DNA of 64,000 nucleotides from Rhizobium sp. P32RR-XVIII (GCF_012641395.1 NZ_JABAIH010000003.1:1-64000), one strand, 5' to 3'; positions 23,573-33,467 are shown, counted from the stretch's first letter. A program made the numbers and translations. The notes: generated by a model from the letters alone, not told the origin.

Positions 23573-24928
23573 ATGCTGGACAAAGCAAGGAGCACGGCGG
23601 TCGATGCCGTTGCGGACGAACCGCAATACATGCCGGGCTTCGGCAACGATTTCGAGACGGAGTCCCTGCCCGGCGCCCTGCCGCAGGGCCAGAACAGCCC
23701 GCAGAAATGCAACTACGGTCTCTATGCCGAACAATTGTCAGGCTCGCCCTTCACCGCGCCGCGCGGAACCAATGAGCGCTCCTGGCTTTATCGCATTCGC
23801 CCGAGCGTGCGGCATACCGGCCGTTTTTCCAATGCGGAGTACCCGTTTTGGAAATCGGCACCTTGCCTTGACGATCATTCGCTGCCGCTCGGCCAGCTGC
23901 GGTGGAGCCCGATCCCTTCGCCGGCGAAAGAACTCGACTTTCTTGCCGGCCTCCGGACGATGACGGCCGCCGGCGACGTCATGACCCAGGTCGGCATGGC
24001 GGCGCACGCCTATGTTTTCAACGCGGACATGATCGACGATTATTTCTTCAATGCCGACGGAGAATTGCTGGTCGTGCCGCAGCTTGGTGCCATCCGCATC
24101 TTCACCGAAATGGGCATCATCGATATCGAACCCTCGGAGATCTGCCTTGTCCCGCGCGGCATGATCTTCAAGGTAAGCCGCCTCGGAGACGGTCCGGAAT
24201 GGCGCGGCTACATCTGCGAGAACTATGGCGCCAAGTTCACGCTGCCCGATCGCGGGCCGATCGGCGCGAATTGCCTTGCCAATCCGCGCGACTTCAAGAC
24301 GCCGGTCGCCGCCTACGAGGACAAGGAGACGTCGTGCCGCCTGCACGTCAAATGGTGCGGCAAGTTCTACGTGACCGAGATCGGCCATTCGCCGCTCGAC
24401 GTGGTGGCGTGGCACGGCAACTACGCGCCGTTCAAATACGACCTGCGCACGTTCGCGCCGGTCGGCGCGATCCTCTTCGACCATCCGGACCCGTCGATCT
24501 TCACCGTGCTGACGGCGCCTTCGGGAGAGGCGGGAACCGCCAATGTCGACTTCGTCATCTTTCCGCCGCGCTGGCTGGTGGCCGAACACACGTTTCGGCC
24601 GCCCTGGTACCACCGCAACATCATGAGTGAGTTCATGGGCCTGATCCATGGCCAATACGACGCCAAGGAAGAGGGCTTCGTGCCCGGAGGGATGAGCCTG
24701 CACAACATGATGCTGCCGCACGGACCGGATGCGATGGGCTTCGAGAAGGCCTCCAATGTAGAGCTCAAGCCCGTGAAGCTGGACCATACGATGGCCTTCA
24801 TGTTCGAGACGCGTTTTCCGCAGCAACTGACACGATATGCAGCCGAGCTCGAGACGCGGCAGGACAACTATCTCGAATGCTGGGACGGGCTGGAGCGCAG
24901 GTTCGACGGGACGCCCGGGATCAAGTGA
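23573..24928 (+). CDS. hmgA: Homogentisate 1,2-dioxygenase
   Basis: A 451-residue iron dioxygenase that opens homogentisate to maleylacetoacetate. Family sequence is visible throughout: [19 protein letters not shown] at the N-terminus, [30 protein letters not shown], and the metal region [18 protein letters not shown] with [20 protein letters not shown] near residues 340-385. GGAGGAG just before the ATG at 23573 sets the start; an earlier ATGATG lies in the operator. It is the first gene of hmgA-fahA-maiA, divergent from marR. Confidence 0.97.
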   Translation: MLDKARSTAVDAVADEPQYMPGFGNDFETESLPGALPQGQNSPQKCNYGLYAEQLSGSPFTAPRGTNERSWLYRIRPSVRHTGRFSNAEYPFWKSAPCLDDHSLPLGQLRWSPIPSPAKELDFLAGLRTMTAAGDVMTQVGMAAHAYVFNADMIDDYFFNADGELLVVPQLGAIRIFTEMGIIDIEPSEICLVPRGMIFKVSRLGDGPEWRGYICENYGAKFTLPDRGPIGANCLANPRDFKTPVAAYEDKETSCRLHVKWCGKFYVTEIGHSPLDVVAWHGNYAPFKYDLRTFAPVGAILFDHPDPSIFTVLTAPSGEAGTANVDFVIFPPRWLVAEHTFRPPWYHRNIMSEFMGLIHGQYDAKEEGFVPGGMSLHNMMLPHGPDAMGFEKASNVELKPVKLDHTMAFMFETRFPQQLTRYAAELETRQDNYLECWDGLERRFDGTPGIK

Positions 24929-24986
24929 AGGCTGTTCGTGAGCGGCCGGCGTTCCGGCTAATCATTCAAGATGGAATTTGAAAAAG

Positions 24987-26003
24987 ATGAAACTTGCGAC
25001 GCTCAAGGACTCCACGCGTGATGGCCGCCTGGTCGTCGTTTCCAAGGATCTCAGCCGATGCTCCGAGGTCGGTCATATCGCCCGCACGATGCAAGCGGCG
25101 CTGGACGACTGGGCCTATGTGGCGCCGCGTCTTGCCGGCGTTGCGGAAGGTCTGGATACCGGCGCTCAGCCAGCCATCCGGTTTCACGAACACGACGCTG
25201 CATCGCCGCTGCCGCGCGCCTACCAGTGGGCGGACGGCTCGGCCTATGTCAATCATGTCGAACTGGTCCGAAAGGCGCGCAACGCCGAGATGCCGGCAAG
25301 CTTCTGGACCGAGCCGCTGATGTACCAGGGCGGCTCCGATTCATTCCTCGCGCCCCGTGATCCCATTGTCGTTCCCGACGATACCTATGGCATCGACATG
25401 GAAGCGGAGATCGCCGTCATCCTCGATGACGTGCCTATGGGAGCGACGATCGACGAAGCCCGTGCCGCAATCCGTCTCGTGATGCTCGTCAACGACGTTT
25501 CACTGCGGGCGCTGATCCCCGCGGAGCTTGCGAAGGGCTTCGGATTCTTCCAGTCGAAGCCCTCCTCGGCCTTTTCGCCGGTCGCAGTAACGCCAGACGA
25601 GCTTGGCGACGCATGGGACGGCGGAAAACTCCATCTGCCGCTGCACGTCGACCTCAACGGCGAGCCCTTCGGGCGCGCCAATGCTGGCATCGACATGACG
25701 TTCGATTTCGGGGAGCTCATCGTCCATGCCAGCAAGACTCGGCCACTCGGCGCCGGCACCGTCATCGGCTCGGGCACCGTCTCCAACAAGCTGGACGGCG
25801 GGCCGGGCAAGCCGGTGGGCAAAGGCGGCGTCGGCTATTCTTGCATCGCCGAAATCCGCATGATCGAAACGATCGAGAGCGGCGCACCCGCAACGCCCTT
25901 CATGATGTTCGGCGATACGGTTCGTATCGAGATGAAGGACGCGGCCGGGCACTCGATCTTCGGCGCCATCGAGCAGACCGTGACGCGATATGACAGAAAC
26001 TGA
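24987..26003 (+). CDS. fahA: Fumarylacetoacetate hydrolase
   Basis: A 338-residue FAH-family protein that splits fumarylacetoacetate to fumarate and acetoacetate. The catalytic domain begins near residue 130 (P-D-D-T-Y-G-I-D-M-E-A-E-I-A-V-I-L-D-D), with the metal-binding E-x-E pair inside it, followed by LVNDVSLRALIPAELAKGFG and the C-terminal GSGTVSNKLDGG. An in-frame TTG at 24978 is a less likely start. Spacing to hmgA is 58 bases and to maiA 10 bases. It forms the last step of the pathway with the two neighbours. Confidence 0.95.
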   Translation: MKLATLKDSTRDGRLVVVSKDLSRCSEVGHIARTMQAALDDWAYVAPRLAGVAEGLDTGAQPAIRFHEHDAASPLPRAYQWADGSAYVNHVELVRKARNAEMPASFWTEPLMYQGGSDSFLAPRDPIVVPDDTYGIDMEAEIAVILDDVPMGATIDEARAAIRLVMLVNDVSLRALIPAELAKGFGFFQSKPSSAFSPVAVTPDELGDAWDGGKLHLPLHVDLNGEPFGRANAGIDMTFDFGELIVHASKTRPLGAGTVIGSGTVSNKLDGGPGKPVGKGGVGYSCIAEIRMIETIESGAPATPFMMFGDTVRIEMKDAAGHSIFGAIEQTVTRYDRN

Positions 26004-26013
26004 GGCGGCTTTG

Positions 26014-26664
26014 ATGAGCGAGACGGTTCTTTTCGACTATTGGCGCTCTTCGGCAAGCTACCGCGTCCGGATCGCGCTCAACATGCTGGCGATCCCGTAC
26101 CGGTCCGTTGCTGTCGATCTCCTGGCCAAGGAACACAAGCAGGCGACTCATCTGGCGCGAAACCCTCAAGGGCTGGTCCCTGCGCTTTCAATCGATGGAC
26201 AGATGCTGACGCAGTCTCTCGCCATCATCGAATATCTTGCAGAAACGCGGCCTCAGGCCGGCTTCCTGCCTGCAGACATCTTTGGCCGCCAGCGCGTCAG
26301 AGCCCTTTCCTATGCCATTGCGATGGAGATTCATCCGGTTTGCAATCTTGGCGTCGTTTCCCACATCATGGAGCAGTCGGACGATCCGGACGCTGCCCGG
26401 ATAGCATGGATGGGAAAATTCATCCGTGACGGCCTCGAGGCCTTCGAGCGGATGCTGGACAGACCGGAAACCGGCGAATTTTGCCACGGGGACAGCCCTA
26501 CCATGGCCGATCTCTGCCTCGTCCCGCAGGTCTACAACGGCCGCCGTTGGAAGGTCGATCTTTCTGCTTGCCCGCGCACGACGGCTATTGCGGAAAAATG
26601 CGAGCGTCTGCCCGCCTTTGCCGCCGCCCATCCCGACCAGGCACGAAAGAGTACCGCTCTTTAG
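26014..26664 (+). CDS. maiA: Maleylacetoacetate isomerase (zeta-class GST)
   Basis: A 216-residue zeta-class glutathione transferase. The glutathione-activating motif S-S-A-S-Y-R-V-R-I-A-L-N is at residues 11-22; P-Q-G-L-V-P-A-L and Q-S-L-A-I-I-E-Y-L are the usual GSH-contact stretches. C-terminal S-P-T-M-A-D-L-C-L-V-P-Q-V-Y-N-G is typical of the class. It isomerises maleylacetoacetate to fumarylacetoacetate. The start at 26014, after GAGGCGG, overlaps no other gene; an upstream ATG at 25990 would overlap fahA. Confidence 0.95.
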   Translation: MSETVLFDYWRSSASYRVRIALNMLAIPYRSVAVDLLAKEHKQATHLARNPQGLVPALSIDGQMLTQSLAIIEYLAETRPQAGFLPADIFGRQRVRALSYAIAMEIHPVCNLGVVSHIMEQSDDPDAARIAWMGKFIRDGLEAFERMLDRPETGEFCHGDSPTMADLCLVPQVYNGRRWKVDLSACPRTTAIAEKCERLPAFAAAHPDQARKSTAL

Positions 26665-26673
26665 CAGCCATCT

Positions 26674-27621
26674 TCAGTTGTTCTTGAACACCAGGCAGAC
26701 GCCGCCGCTCTTGCGCACCTCCTGGCAGACCTGATTTGCCTCGGCCCGTGTCTGGCGGCCAACGCGGGCGACGTATCGAGGCCGGTAACCGAAGCTGCGG
26801 TCGCGTTGGCGCAGAATGAGCGGCCTTTCGGCGTTCAAGGGTGACGGCAGCTTGCTGATATCCTGCAGGAAAAGACTGCGGGCGGCCGATGGATCGAAGT
26901 GAGCGGCGAGTTGCGCGCCCCAGGGCGCCCATACGCCTTCAGGCTGCCAGGGATCGCTCTTGAGACGGCGGCTTTCTGCAAGGGCTATACAGGCCTCCAG
27001 GAAAGGCTTGTCCTTGTCGAGTTCGGGTGCTGGTTTTTCCGGTGGCCTGTCTTTCCACTCTTCGATGGTGTGCGCCGTTATCGCGGTGACATAGCTCCGC
27101 GTTTCGAATGGCAAAGCGCCGGCCTGGAGGAAAGCCGCCAGACCATCCTCGCCGGCATTATAGGCAGCCGCTGCGAAGCCCAGATTACCGAAACGGTTGC
27201 GCAGGTCATCGAGGTAGGCTGCCGATGCCTGCAGCGCGCTGAGCGCGTCATAACTGTTCTCCAGCCCCCGCAGTTTGGCGGTGCCCGGCATGAACTGCGC
27301 AATCCCCTCAGCGCCCTTTGGGCTCAGCGCGTCGGGCCGAAACCGGCTTTCGCGCCAGATCAGCCGCGCGAAATAATCCGGAGGAAGCTGGTTGGCGCGC
27401 GCGAAGTGATCGATGGCCGTGCAGATATCCGCGCTGTAGCTGTCCTTTCGCACGCAAAAGGTGGGGCTGCCGGCGGCCGCCTCCAGAGAGTAAAGACACG
27501 CCGGCGGGGCAGGCTTCCCTTCGGGCTGGGAATACCCCGGACTGGCGAGCAAGGCGGCAACGAACGCGCCCGCGATTGGCGCAAGTCTTCCGGCTGTCGC
27601 CTTGCGCATGAAGCGCCTCAT
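26674..27621 (-). CDS. Lytic transglycosylase (SLT domain), secreted
   Basis: A 315-residue secreted murein lytic transglycosylase. Residues 1-31 form a signal peptide (MRRFMRKATAGRLAPIAGAF, then V-A-A-L-L-A-S-P-G-Y-S). The SLT core has the catalytic glutamate in LIWRESRFRPDALSPKGAEG, then IAQFMPGTA and A-A-A-Y-N-A-G-E-D. A C-terminal 60-residue part with paired cysteines ends in V-C-L-V-F-K-N-N. It would cut peptidoglycan in the periplasm to give 1,6-anhydromuropeptides. GGGAGAGG precedes the ATG at 27621. It is convergent with maiA and has no clear functional link to its neighbours. Confidence 0.9.
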   Translation of the reverse strand: MRRFMRKATAGRLAPIAGAFVAALLASPGYSQPEGKPAPPACLYSLEAAAGSPTFCVRKDSYSADICTAIDHFARANQLPPDYFARLIWRESRFRPDALSPKGAEGIAQFMPGTAKLRGLENSYDALSALQASAAYLDDLRNRFGNLGFAAAAYNAGEDGLAAFLQAGALPFETRSYVTAITAHTIEEWKDRPPEKPAPELDKDKPFLEACIALAESRRLKSDPWQPEGVWAPWGAQLAAHFDPSAARSLFLQDISKLPSPLNAERPLILRQRDRSFGYRPRYVARVGRQTRAEANQVCQEVRKSGGVCLVFKNN

Positions 27622-27730
27622 CCGGTGCCTCTCCCAAACTCCATCGGACCGTCGCGCCGAGACTATCAAAATGAAGTGGAAACCGCCATTGCCGCGATCA
27701 AGGAATCAATGGCCTTGGCTAGGTCATCGG

Positions 27731-28891
27731 TCAGAAACGCTCGCGCAAAAGTCCGATTGCATCGGCGTCGGCATTGGCAAAGGCAAGCCGAAGATAGCCG
27801 TCTTGACCTTCGCCGAAATAGCTTCCCGGGATGCAGACGACGCCGGCTTTCTTCGCAAGCCTTTCCGCCACCGTTACCGAAGGCGTGTCGCCGTACGGAT
27901 GGCGGATGAAGGCGAAGTAAGCGCCGATCGCGGCGATCGACCAGCCGTTCGTTGCCGCCATGACCGCTTTCAGTGCGTCGGCGCGGCGGGTGATCTCCAG
28001 CCGGTTTGCGGCGCGCCAGTCGGCCAGGATCGGAAGCGCCGTCGCCACCGCAACCTGAGCTGCTCTCGGTGCGCAAATCTGCATGTTGTCCATGATCTTG
28101 GCGATCTCGGCCACGATGCGCGGGCCGGCTGTGATGGCGCCGAGCCGATGTCCCGGGATGCAGAAGGACTTGGAGAAACTGTAGAGCAGTATCAGCGTCT
28201 CCTCCCAGCCCTCGATGGAGAGCAGGTCATGCGGCGACCCACTGTTGGCAGGCAGGAAGTCACGATAGGTCTCGTCCAATATCAGCCACGCCCCATGCTT
28301 TCGGCAGAGATGGAAGAGTTCGCGGAGCAGCGCCGGCGGGTAGACGGCACCGGTCGGATTGTTCGGCGTGACGACGGCAAGCGCCCGTGCGCCCGACAAC
28401 AACGCCTTTTCGGCGGATGCCACGTCCGGCAGGAAGCCGTTTGCGGCATCGCATTCGACGAGCACCCGGCCAATGCCCAGCATCGAAAGCGTGGTCTCGT
28501 GGTTGAAATAGAAGGGATTGGTCAGCCCGATCGTTTCACCTGCCTGAGCGAGCGCGATGACCGAGCACATAAAGGCCTGGTTGCAGCCTGACGTAATGTG
28601 GATATTGGCGGCGGAAACGCGCGCGCCATAGACATCCGACATATGCGCCGCATAGGCCTTCCTCAGGACCTCCTCACCTTCGATGGCGCCATAGCCCGTC
28701 ATTGCGGGAGAAGCGGCCGTCTCGCCGAGAAGCCGCAGCATCTCCGGATGCGCCGGGTAGCCGGGCACCGCCTGCGACAGGTCGAGCAGCGGCCCCCTGC
28801 TGCCGTCATATTCGCGCGCCCAGGCAAGCACCGAGGGAATCGGCGGAGGCGACAAACGGGCGACAAGCGGGTTCGGGCGGGTGACGGACAT
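27731..28891 (-). CDS. Class I/II PLP-dependent aminotransferase
   Basis: A 386-residue fold-type I aminotransferase. The PLP lysine is in LYSFSKSFCIPGHRLGAI, with the conserved NNPTGAVYP and DETYRDF motifs upstream in family order. It starts at 28891 after AAGGAACC. The lysR gene ends 22 bases upstream, so the two are probably one unit. Its place next to an agmatinase-family gene and polyamine-type transporter suggests an amino donor such as arginine, agmatine-derived putrescine or GABA, but this is inference from context. Confidence 0.88.
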   Translation of the reverse strand: MSVTRPNPLVARLSPPPIPSVLAWAREYDGSRGPLLDLSQAVPGYPAHPEMLRLLGETAASPAMTGYGAIEGEEVLRKAYAAHMSDVYGARVSAANIHITSGCNQAFMCSVIALAQAGETIGLTNPFYFNHETTLSMLGIGRVLVECDAANGFLPDVASAEKALLSGARALAVVTPNNPTGAVYPPALLRELFHLCRKHGAWLILDETYRDFLPANSGSPHDLLSIEGWEETLILLYSFSKSFCIPGHRLGAITAGPRIVAEIAKIMDNMQICAPRAAQVAVATALPILADWRAANRLEITRRADALKAVMAATNGWSIAAIGAYFAFIRHPYGDTPSVTVAERLAKKAGVVCIPGSYFGEGQDGYLRLAFANADADAIGLLRERF

Positions 28892-28912
28892 GCGCGGTTC
28901 CTTCAAAGATCC

Positions 28913-29944
28913 TCAGGGTTTCAGACGGCGTTTGGCCGGCTTTCGCGCGGTGGCGCGAGCACGAGAGACGGGGGTGAAGTTTTCGACGGCAGCCGTCGGA
29001 GCATCCAGTCGCGCGCGGCCCCGGATCACACGCCGGGCGGAGGCTTGCGGTTCGGCTCCGCGATCGCTCTCGAGCGCCGCGAAGAACCAGTCGAGGAAGA
29101 CTTTGACGATCGGCGCAGCGCGCACTTCATTGCGACAGCCCACGTAGAATGCATCGTTGGCCGGAACGGAGAGATCGAAGGGCACGACGAGTTCGCCCTG
29201 GGCAATCAGGCTTCCGGCCGTGATCGTGTCGCCGAGCGCAACACCCTGCCCGCTCAAGGCCGCTTCGGTCGAAAGGCGTGCATCGCTCATGAAATGCTGC
29301 CTGCCCCGCGGCATATCCAGGGCGTCAGCCGCAGCAAGCCAGGTGTTCCATTCGCGTCCATCGTCACCATGCAGCAGTACGTGATCGCGCAGATCGCGGA
29401 CCGAACGCAGCGCCCGGCTGTTCATCAGCGTCGGGCTGACGACCGGGAACAGCTGCAGGTTTGTCCAAAGGCGCGCCCAGCAGTCCGGCCAGGCGCCATC
29501 ACCATAGAGGATGCAGATATCGAGGTCCGGCGAATAGAGCAGATCGGGATCGTTCGAAGCGACAAGCGTCAAACTGATATCCGGGAACTGTTCGCTGAAT
29601 TGATGCATGCGCGGGATCAGCCAGAAAGACAACAAAGCGGGCACACACGAAATTCTCAGGCTGCCGCTGGTCGACGGGCGCGTCACCAATGCCGTCGCTG
29701 CCGCAATACTCTCGAACGCGCTCGTGAGTGCCGGCAAAAGCAGCGCCGCCTGCGGCGTCAACTTCAGCCGTTTGCCGTTACGCTCGAAGAGCGGTGTGCC
29801 GAAGATAGCCTCCAGCGCTTTGATCTGATGGCTGATCGCGCCATGCGTGACGTTCAGTTCGCGCGCGGCGCCCGAGACCGAACCCCGCCGGGCCGCGGCC
29901 TCGAAGGCACGCAATGAATTCAGCGGCGGCAATCGGTTGAACAT
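28913..29944 (-). CDS. LysR family regulator (GcvA-like)
   Basis: A 343-residue LysR regulator of the GcvA type, beginning M-F-N-R-L-P-P-L-N-S-L-R-A-F-E-A-A-A-R-R and V-T-H-G-A-I-S-H-Q-I in the recognition helix. The effector domain covers about residues 95-300. A 40-residue arginine/alanine-rich tail (ends ARKPAKRRLKP) is longer than usual. It is divergent from the agmatinase-family gene, and a 7-bp dyad lies in the shared gap, so it is the probable regulator of that locus. Confidence 0.9.
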   Translation of the reverse strand: MFNRLPPLNSLRAFEAAARRGSVSGAARELNVTHGAISHQIKALEAIFGTPLFERNGKRLKLTPQAALLLPALTSAFESIAAATALVTRPSTSGSLRISCVPALLSFWLIPRMHQFSEQFPDISLTLVASNDPDLLYSPDLDICILYGDGAWPDCWARLWTNLQLFPVVSPTLMNSRALRSVRDLRDHVLLHGDDGREWNTWLAAADALDMPRGRQHFMSDARLSTEAALSGQGVALGDTITAGSLIAQGELVVPFDLSVPANDAFYVGCRNEVRAAPIVKVFLDWFFAALESDRGAEPQASARRVIRGRARLDAPTAAVENFTPVSRARATARKPAKRRLKP

Positions 29945-29993
29945 GGCGGTCTGTTGTGAAAAAATCTCACGATGAGCGGTATAACAATGTGAA

Positions 29994-30026
29994 TTGCATT
30001 TCCATCATTTTTGTTGGGTAATGCAA
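29994..30026. promoter_or_regulatory. Dyad in the lysR/agmatinase divergent promoter region
   Basis: TTGCATT at 29994-30000 and AATGCAA at 30020-30026 form a perfect 7-bp inverted repeat with a 19-base spacer, in the 167-base gap between the divergent lysR and ureohydrolase genes. LysR regulators use such spaced dyads. A weaker GGGGAAC/GTTCCCC hairpin follows in the leader of the downstream gene. Confidence 0.4.
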
Positions 30027-30111
30027 GAAAATAAGAAGAAGAGCGTGGGGAACAACGACAAGCCGCATGCGTGCCGGTTCCCCGCCATTGGAGAAAAAGA
30101 GGTGAACCGGA

Positions 30112-31173
30112 ATGGCCTGGGATCAGACAAAACTCGAAGAACTGCGCGCAAAATTTGCCGATAGCCACGGCGGCGAGATCTTCGATCCCGATTTTCGCAA
30201 AGTCGCCGACAAGATTTTTTCGAAAAGCGGGACGCGATTGGCCCCCTACGCCGGCGTTCCGACATTCCTGAGCGCCCCCTACATGCCGGTTGCGGCCGAC
30301 GAGCCGGATTTCGGCAATCTGCAGGTCGCAATCAGCGGCATTCCGATGGATCTCGGCGTCACCAATCGGCCGGGCTCGCGCTTCGGGCCGCGGGCGCTGC
30401 GCACGATCGAGCGCATCGGGCCGTACAACCATGTGCTGGGCACCGCGCCGGTGTTCGACCTACGTGCTGCCGATATCGGCGATGTGCCCCTCCAGAGCCG
30501 CTACCGGTTGGAACTCAGTCACGAAGACATCGAAAAGCGCATCAGCCAGATCGTCGACGCCGGCGTCGCGCCGCTTTCGGTCGGCGGCGATCACTCGATA
30601 ACCCATCCGATCTTGAAGGCCGTCGGGAAGAAACAGCCGGTCGGCCTGATCCACATCGACGCCCATTGCGATACGGGCGGCGCTTACGACCAGACGAAGT
30701 TCCATCATGGTGGCCCGTTCCGCAACGCCGTTCTCGACGGCGTGCTCGATCCGACGCGCACGGTGCAGATCGGCATCCGCGGCTCGGCCGAATATCTCTG
30801 GGAGTTTTCCTACGAATCGGGAATGACCGTCATCCACGCCGAGGAGGTGACGGGCATGGGAATTCCGGCAATCATCGAAAGGGCGAAGGCAATTGTCGGC
30901 GACGGACCGACCTACCTCACCTTCGACATCGACAGCCTCGATCCAAGCTTTGCCCCCGGCACCGGAACCCCGGAAGTCGGCGGCTTGACAACACGCGAAG
31001 TTCTGGAATTGATCCGTGGCCTGAAAGGGGTCAATCTCGTCGGCGGCGATGTTGTCGAGGTCGCGCCGCAGTATGACGCAACGACGAATACTGCTCATGC
31101 CGGCGCTCAGGTCCTGTTCGAGATCCTGAGCCTGATGGTCTTCAGCCCATCCATTGGCAACAAGCGCGACTGA
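30112..31173 (+). CDS. Agmatinase/guanidino-acid ureohydrolase
   Basis: A 353-residue arginase-fold enzyme. All manganese-ligand motifs are visible: GGDHS (158-162), DAHCD (183-187) and DIDSLDP (272-278). A 60-residue N-terminal extension before the core makes it longer than E. coli SpeB. The family cleaves agmatine to putrescine and urea, but close relatives act on 4-guanidinobutyrate, 3-guanidinopropionate or guanidine, which cannot be told apart by eye. It is followed 60 bases later by a polyamine-type transporter operon and is divergent from a LysR-aminotransferase pair. GAGGTG precedes the ATG. Confidence 0.9.
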   Translation: MAWDQTKLEELRAKFADSHGGEIFDPDFRKVADKIFSKSGTRLAPYAGVPTFLSAPYMPVAADEPDFGNLQVAISGIPMDLGVTNRPGSRFGPRALRTIERIGPYNHVLGTAPVFDLRAADIGDVPLQSRYRLELSHEDIEKRISQIVDAGVAPLSVGGDHSITHPILKAVGKKQPVGLIHIDAHCDTGGAYDQTKFHHGGPFRNAVLDGVLDPTRTVQIGIRGSAEYLWEFSYESGMTVIHAEEVTGMGIPAIIERAKAIVGDGPTYLTFDIDSLDPSFAPGTGTPEVGGLTTREVLELIRGLKGVNLVGGDVVEVAPQYDATTNTAHAGAQVLFEILSLMVFSPSIGNKRD

Positions 31174-31233
31174 CGCCGGCAGCCACCGGAATTGCAAGTT
31201 CATGACAGACCAAACAAAAGAGGGAACAAAACC

Positions 31234-32322
31234 ATGAAAAAGATACTCGAGGCGGCGGTCAGCCGCCGTAACGTGCTAGCAAGCGGCCTGGCGGCCACCA
31301 GCATGCTTGCCATGCCGTCCATACTGCGCGCGCAGGACAAGTCGCTGAAGGTCGGCGTCTATGGCGGCTACTTCAAGGATTCGTTCGACAAGAACATCTT
31401 CCCGGAATTCACCAAGGCGACCGGCATCGCTGTCGAGGCCGTGGCCGAGCCGACCGGCGAAGCCTGGCTGGTGCAGCTGGAGCAGGCCGCCAAGGCAGGC
31501 CAGGCGCCGGCCGACCTTTCGATGATGTCGCAGGTGGCGATGCTCAAGGGTCAGGCGACCGAGCTCTGGACGCCGATCGACATGACGAAGATCAAGAACG
31601 CTTCCGGCCTGATCGATCGCTTCGTCAACAAATATCCGGACGGCCGCGTCGCCGGTGTCGGCGCCGTCGCGTGGTACATCACGCTCGTCACCAATACCGA
31701 CGTTTACAAGGAGCCGCCGACCTCCTGGACCGCGCTGTGGGATCCTGCAAATGCGGACAAGCTCGGCCTGCTCGCGCTCGTCTCCAACTCGTTCCTGCTG
31801 GAAGTGACAGCCAAGACGCATTTCGGCGGCACGAACGCGCTGGACACCGAGGAAGGCATCCTGAAAGCCTTCGACAAGCTTGCCGAAGTGAAGCCGAACG
31901 TCCGCCTCTGGTATCGCGACGAAGCGCAGTTCGAGCAATCGCTGAAATCCGGCGAAATTCCGATGGGTCAGTACTACCATGACGTCACAGGACTTGCAGC
32001 CGCTGACGGCTTCCCGGTCCGTTCTACCTTCCCGAAGGAAGGCGGCATCCAGGATTCCGGCTGCTGGGCGCTGTCGCGCGCGTCGAAGAAATCCGAAGAG
32101 GCACACATCTTCATCGACTATATGTGCCAGCCGGCTATTCAGGCGCTGATGTCGCGCAAGGTCGGCACGGCTCCGACCCTCAAACGCGAGCTGCTCGACC
32201 TTACCGACAAGGAGTTTGCCGCGGTTTCCTCGGACATCGAGCCGATCATCCCGCGCTACGACCTCTATCAGTCCAAGTCGGATTGGCTGAACCAGAAATG
32301 GACGGAACTCATCGTCGGCTGA
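31234..32322 (+). CDS. Polyamine-type ABC transporter substrate-binding protein
   Basis: A 362-residue periplasmic binding protein of the spermidine/putrescine (PotD) type. Residues 9-29 carry a Tat-like signal, SRRNVLASGLAATSMLAMP, processed after I-L-R-A-Q-D. The mature start L-K-V-G-V-Y-G-G-Y and C-terminal W-x-x-Y-D-L-Y-Q-S-K-S are family features. It is the first gene of a binding protein/ATPase/two-permease operon beside a ureohydrolase gene, so the ligand may be a guanidino compound or polyamine. GAGGGAACAAAACC precedes the start. A 12-bp inverted repeat follows the stop. Confidence 0.92.
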   Translation: MKKILEAAVSRRNVLASGLAATSMLAMPSILRAQDKSLKVGVYGGYFKDSFDKNIFPEFTKATGIAVEAVAEPTGEAWLVQLEQAAKAGQAPADLSMMSQVAMLKGQATELWTPIDMTKIKNASGLIDRFVNKYPDGRVAGVGAVAWYITLVTNTDVYKEPPTSWTALWDPANADKLGLLALVSNSFLLEVTAKTHFGGTNALDTEEGILKAFDKLAEVKPNVRLWYRDEAQFEQSLKSGEIPMGQYYHDVTGLAAADGFPVRSTFPKEGGIQDSGCWALSRASKKSEEAHIFIDYMCQPAIQALMSRKVGTAPTLKRELLDLTDKEFAAVSSDIEPIIPRYDLYQSKSDWLNQKWTELIVG

Positions 32323-32378
32323 GTTTTTGAAGCTTGAATGCGCCGCAGCGGTCTGCGTGCGCCTCCACCTTTGACGGC

Positions 32379-32416
32379 GAGGCGCATGCGGAGCATTCTT
32401 CGTGCGCATGCGCCTC
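32379..32416 (+). repeat. Intercistronic stem-loop after the binding-protein gene
   Basis: GAGGCGCATGCG at 32379-32390 and its perfect complement at 32405-32416, loop 14 bases. It lies between the binding-protein and ATPase genes. Such hairpins can stabilise the upstream mRNA and so raise binding protein over the membrane components. No T-run follows. Confidence 0.5.
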
Positions 32417-32429
32417 ACGCGGGGGATTT

Positions 32430-33467
32430 ATGTCCGGACTGGCACTCAACAACGTCACGAAACAATTCGGCCCCTTCACGGCCGTCGACAATGTCCAGCT
32501 CAACGTTCCGCACGGAACGTTTGTCTGCATGCTCGGCCCCTCCGGCTGCGGCAAGACCACTCTGCTGCGCATGATTGCCGGCCTCGACACGCCGACCGGC
32601 GGCGCCATCGTGCTCGATGACAAGGACATTACCGCCATCCCGACGCATAAGCGCGAACTGGGAATGGTTTTTCAATCGCTCGCGCTTTTCCCGCACCTGA
32701 CGGTCGGCGAGAACATCGCCTATCCGCTGCGCATCCGCGGCACGGCGAAGGAGGCGCAGAAGAAGCGCGTCGATGAACTGCTCGCCCTCATCCACCTGCC
32801 GGGCTATGCCGACCGGCCGGTGAACAAGCTATCGGGCGGCCAGCGCCAGCGTGTGGCGATCGCCCGGGCGCTTACGATTTCGCCGAAGCTCTTCCTGCTC
32901 GACGAGCCGCTTTCGGCGCTCGACGCAAAGCTGCGCGAGGCGATGCAGGTGGAGCTTCGCCAACTCCAGCAGCAGCTTGGGATCACGACGATCGTCGTTA
33001 CCCATGATCAGCGCGAGGCGATGACGATGGCAGACACCGTCGTCGTCATGAACGGCGGGCAGATCCGCCAGGCGGCGAACCCGATCGAGATCTACCGCCG
33101 TCCCGCCGATCGCTTCGTCGCCGATTTCATCGGCTCCACCAACCTGCTCGAAGTCGAAGCCGACACCGCCGGCCGAGCGACCGTCCTCGGCAAGGCTATC
33201 GAGGGCGTTTCGCTTCCCCCCGGCCTCACCAGGGCAACCCTGTCGGTACGGCCCGAGGATGTGCATCTGACAGCACCCGGCGGCAGCACCATCGGCGGCA
33301 GGGTAACTTTCATCCGCGATCTCGGCGGCACGATCGAGACCTTCCTCGACCTTTCCGGAACACAGGTCATCGCCGTTTCAACCCCGCGCGAACGGCCGGC
33401 TGTCAACGTCGGCGATGAGGTCGGCGTCAAGCTCTCGCCCGACATCTGCGTGGTGCTGAAGCAATGA
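32430..33467 (+). CDS. Polyamine-type ABC transporter ATP-binding protein
   Basis: A 345-residue ABC ATPase of the PotA/MalK class. Walker A GPSGCGKTT is near residues 37-45, the Q-loop VFQSLALFPH follows, then the signature [15 protein letters not shown] and Walker B LFLLDEPLSALD with the switch H in VTHDQREA. A C-terminal regulatory OB-like domain of about 100 residues ends the protein. GGGGGA upstream sets the start at 32430. It overlaps the next permease gene by 4 bases. Confidence 0.94.
   Translation: MSGLALNNVTKQFGPFTAVDNVQLNVPHGTFVCMLGPSGCGKTTLLRMIAGLDTPTGGAIVLDDKDITAIPTHKRELGMVFQSLALFPHLTVGENIAYPLRIRGTAKEAQKKRVDELLALIHLPGYADRPVNKLSGGQRQRVAIARALTISPKLFLLDEPLSALDAKLREAMQVELRQLQQQLGITTIVVTHDQREAMTMADTVVVMNGGQIRQAANPIEIYRRPADRFVADFIGSTNLLEVEADTAGRATVLGKAIEGVSLPPGLTRATLSVRPEDVHLTAPGGSTIGGRVTFIRDLGGTIETFLDLSGTQVIAVSTPRERPAVNVGDEVGVKLSPDICVVLKQ

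Noticed and set aside
23738..24826. Minus-strand open frame opposite hmgA
   Set aside because: Fully inside hmgA, rich in Arg/Asp/His as expected of an antisense frame, and no start signal.
29945..30111. Guanidine riboswitch in the leader of the ureohydrolase gene
   Set aside because: The leader has a GGGGAAC/GTTCCCC hairpin but no paired ACGR loops or other guanidine-class signatures that I could recognise.
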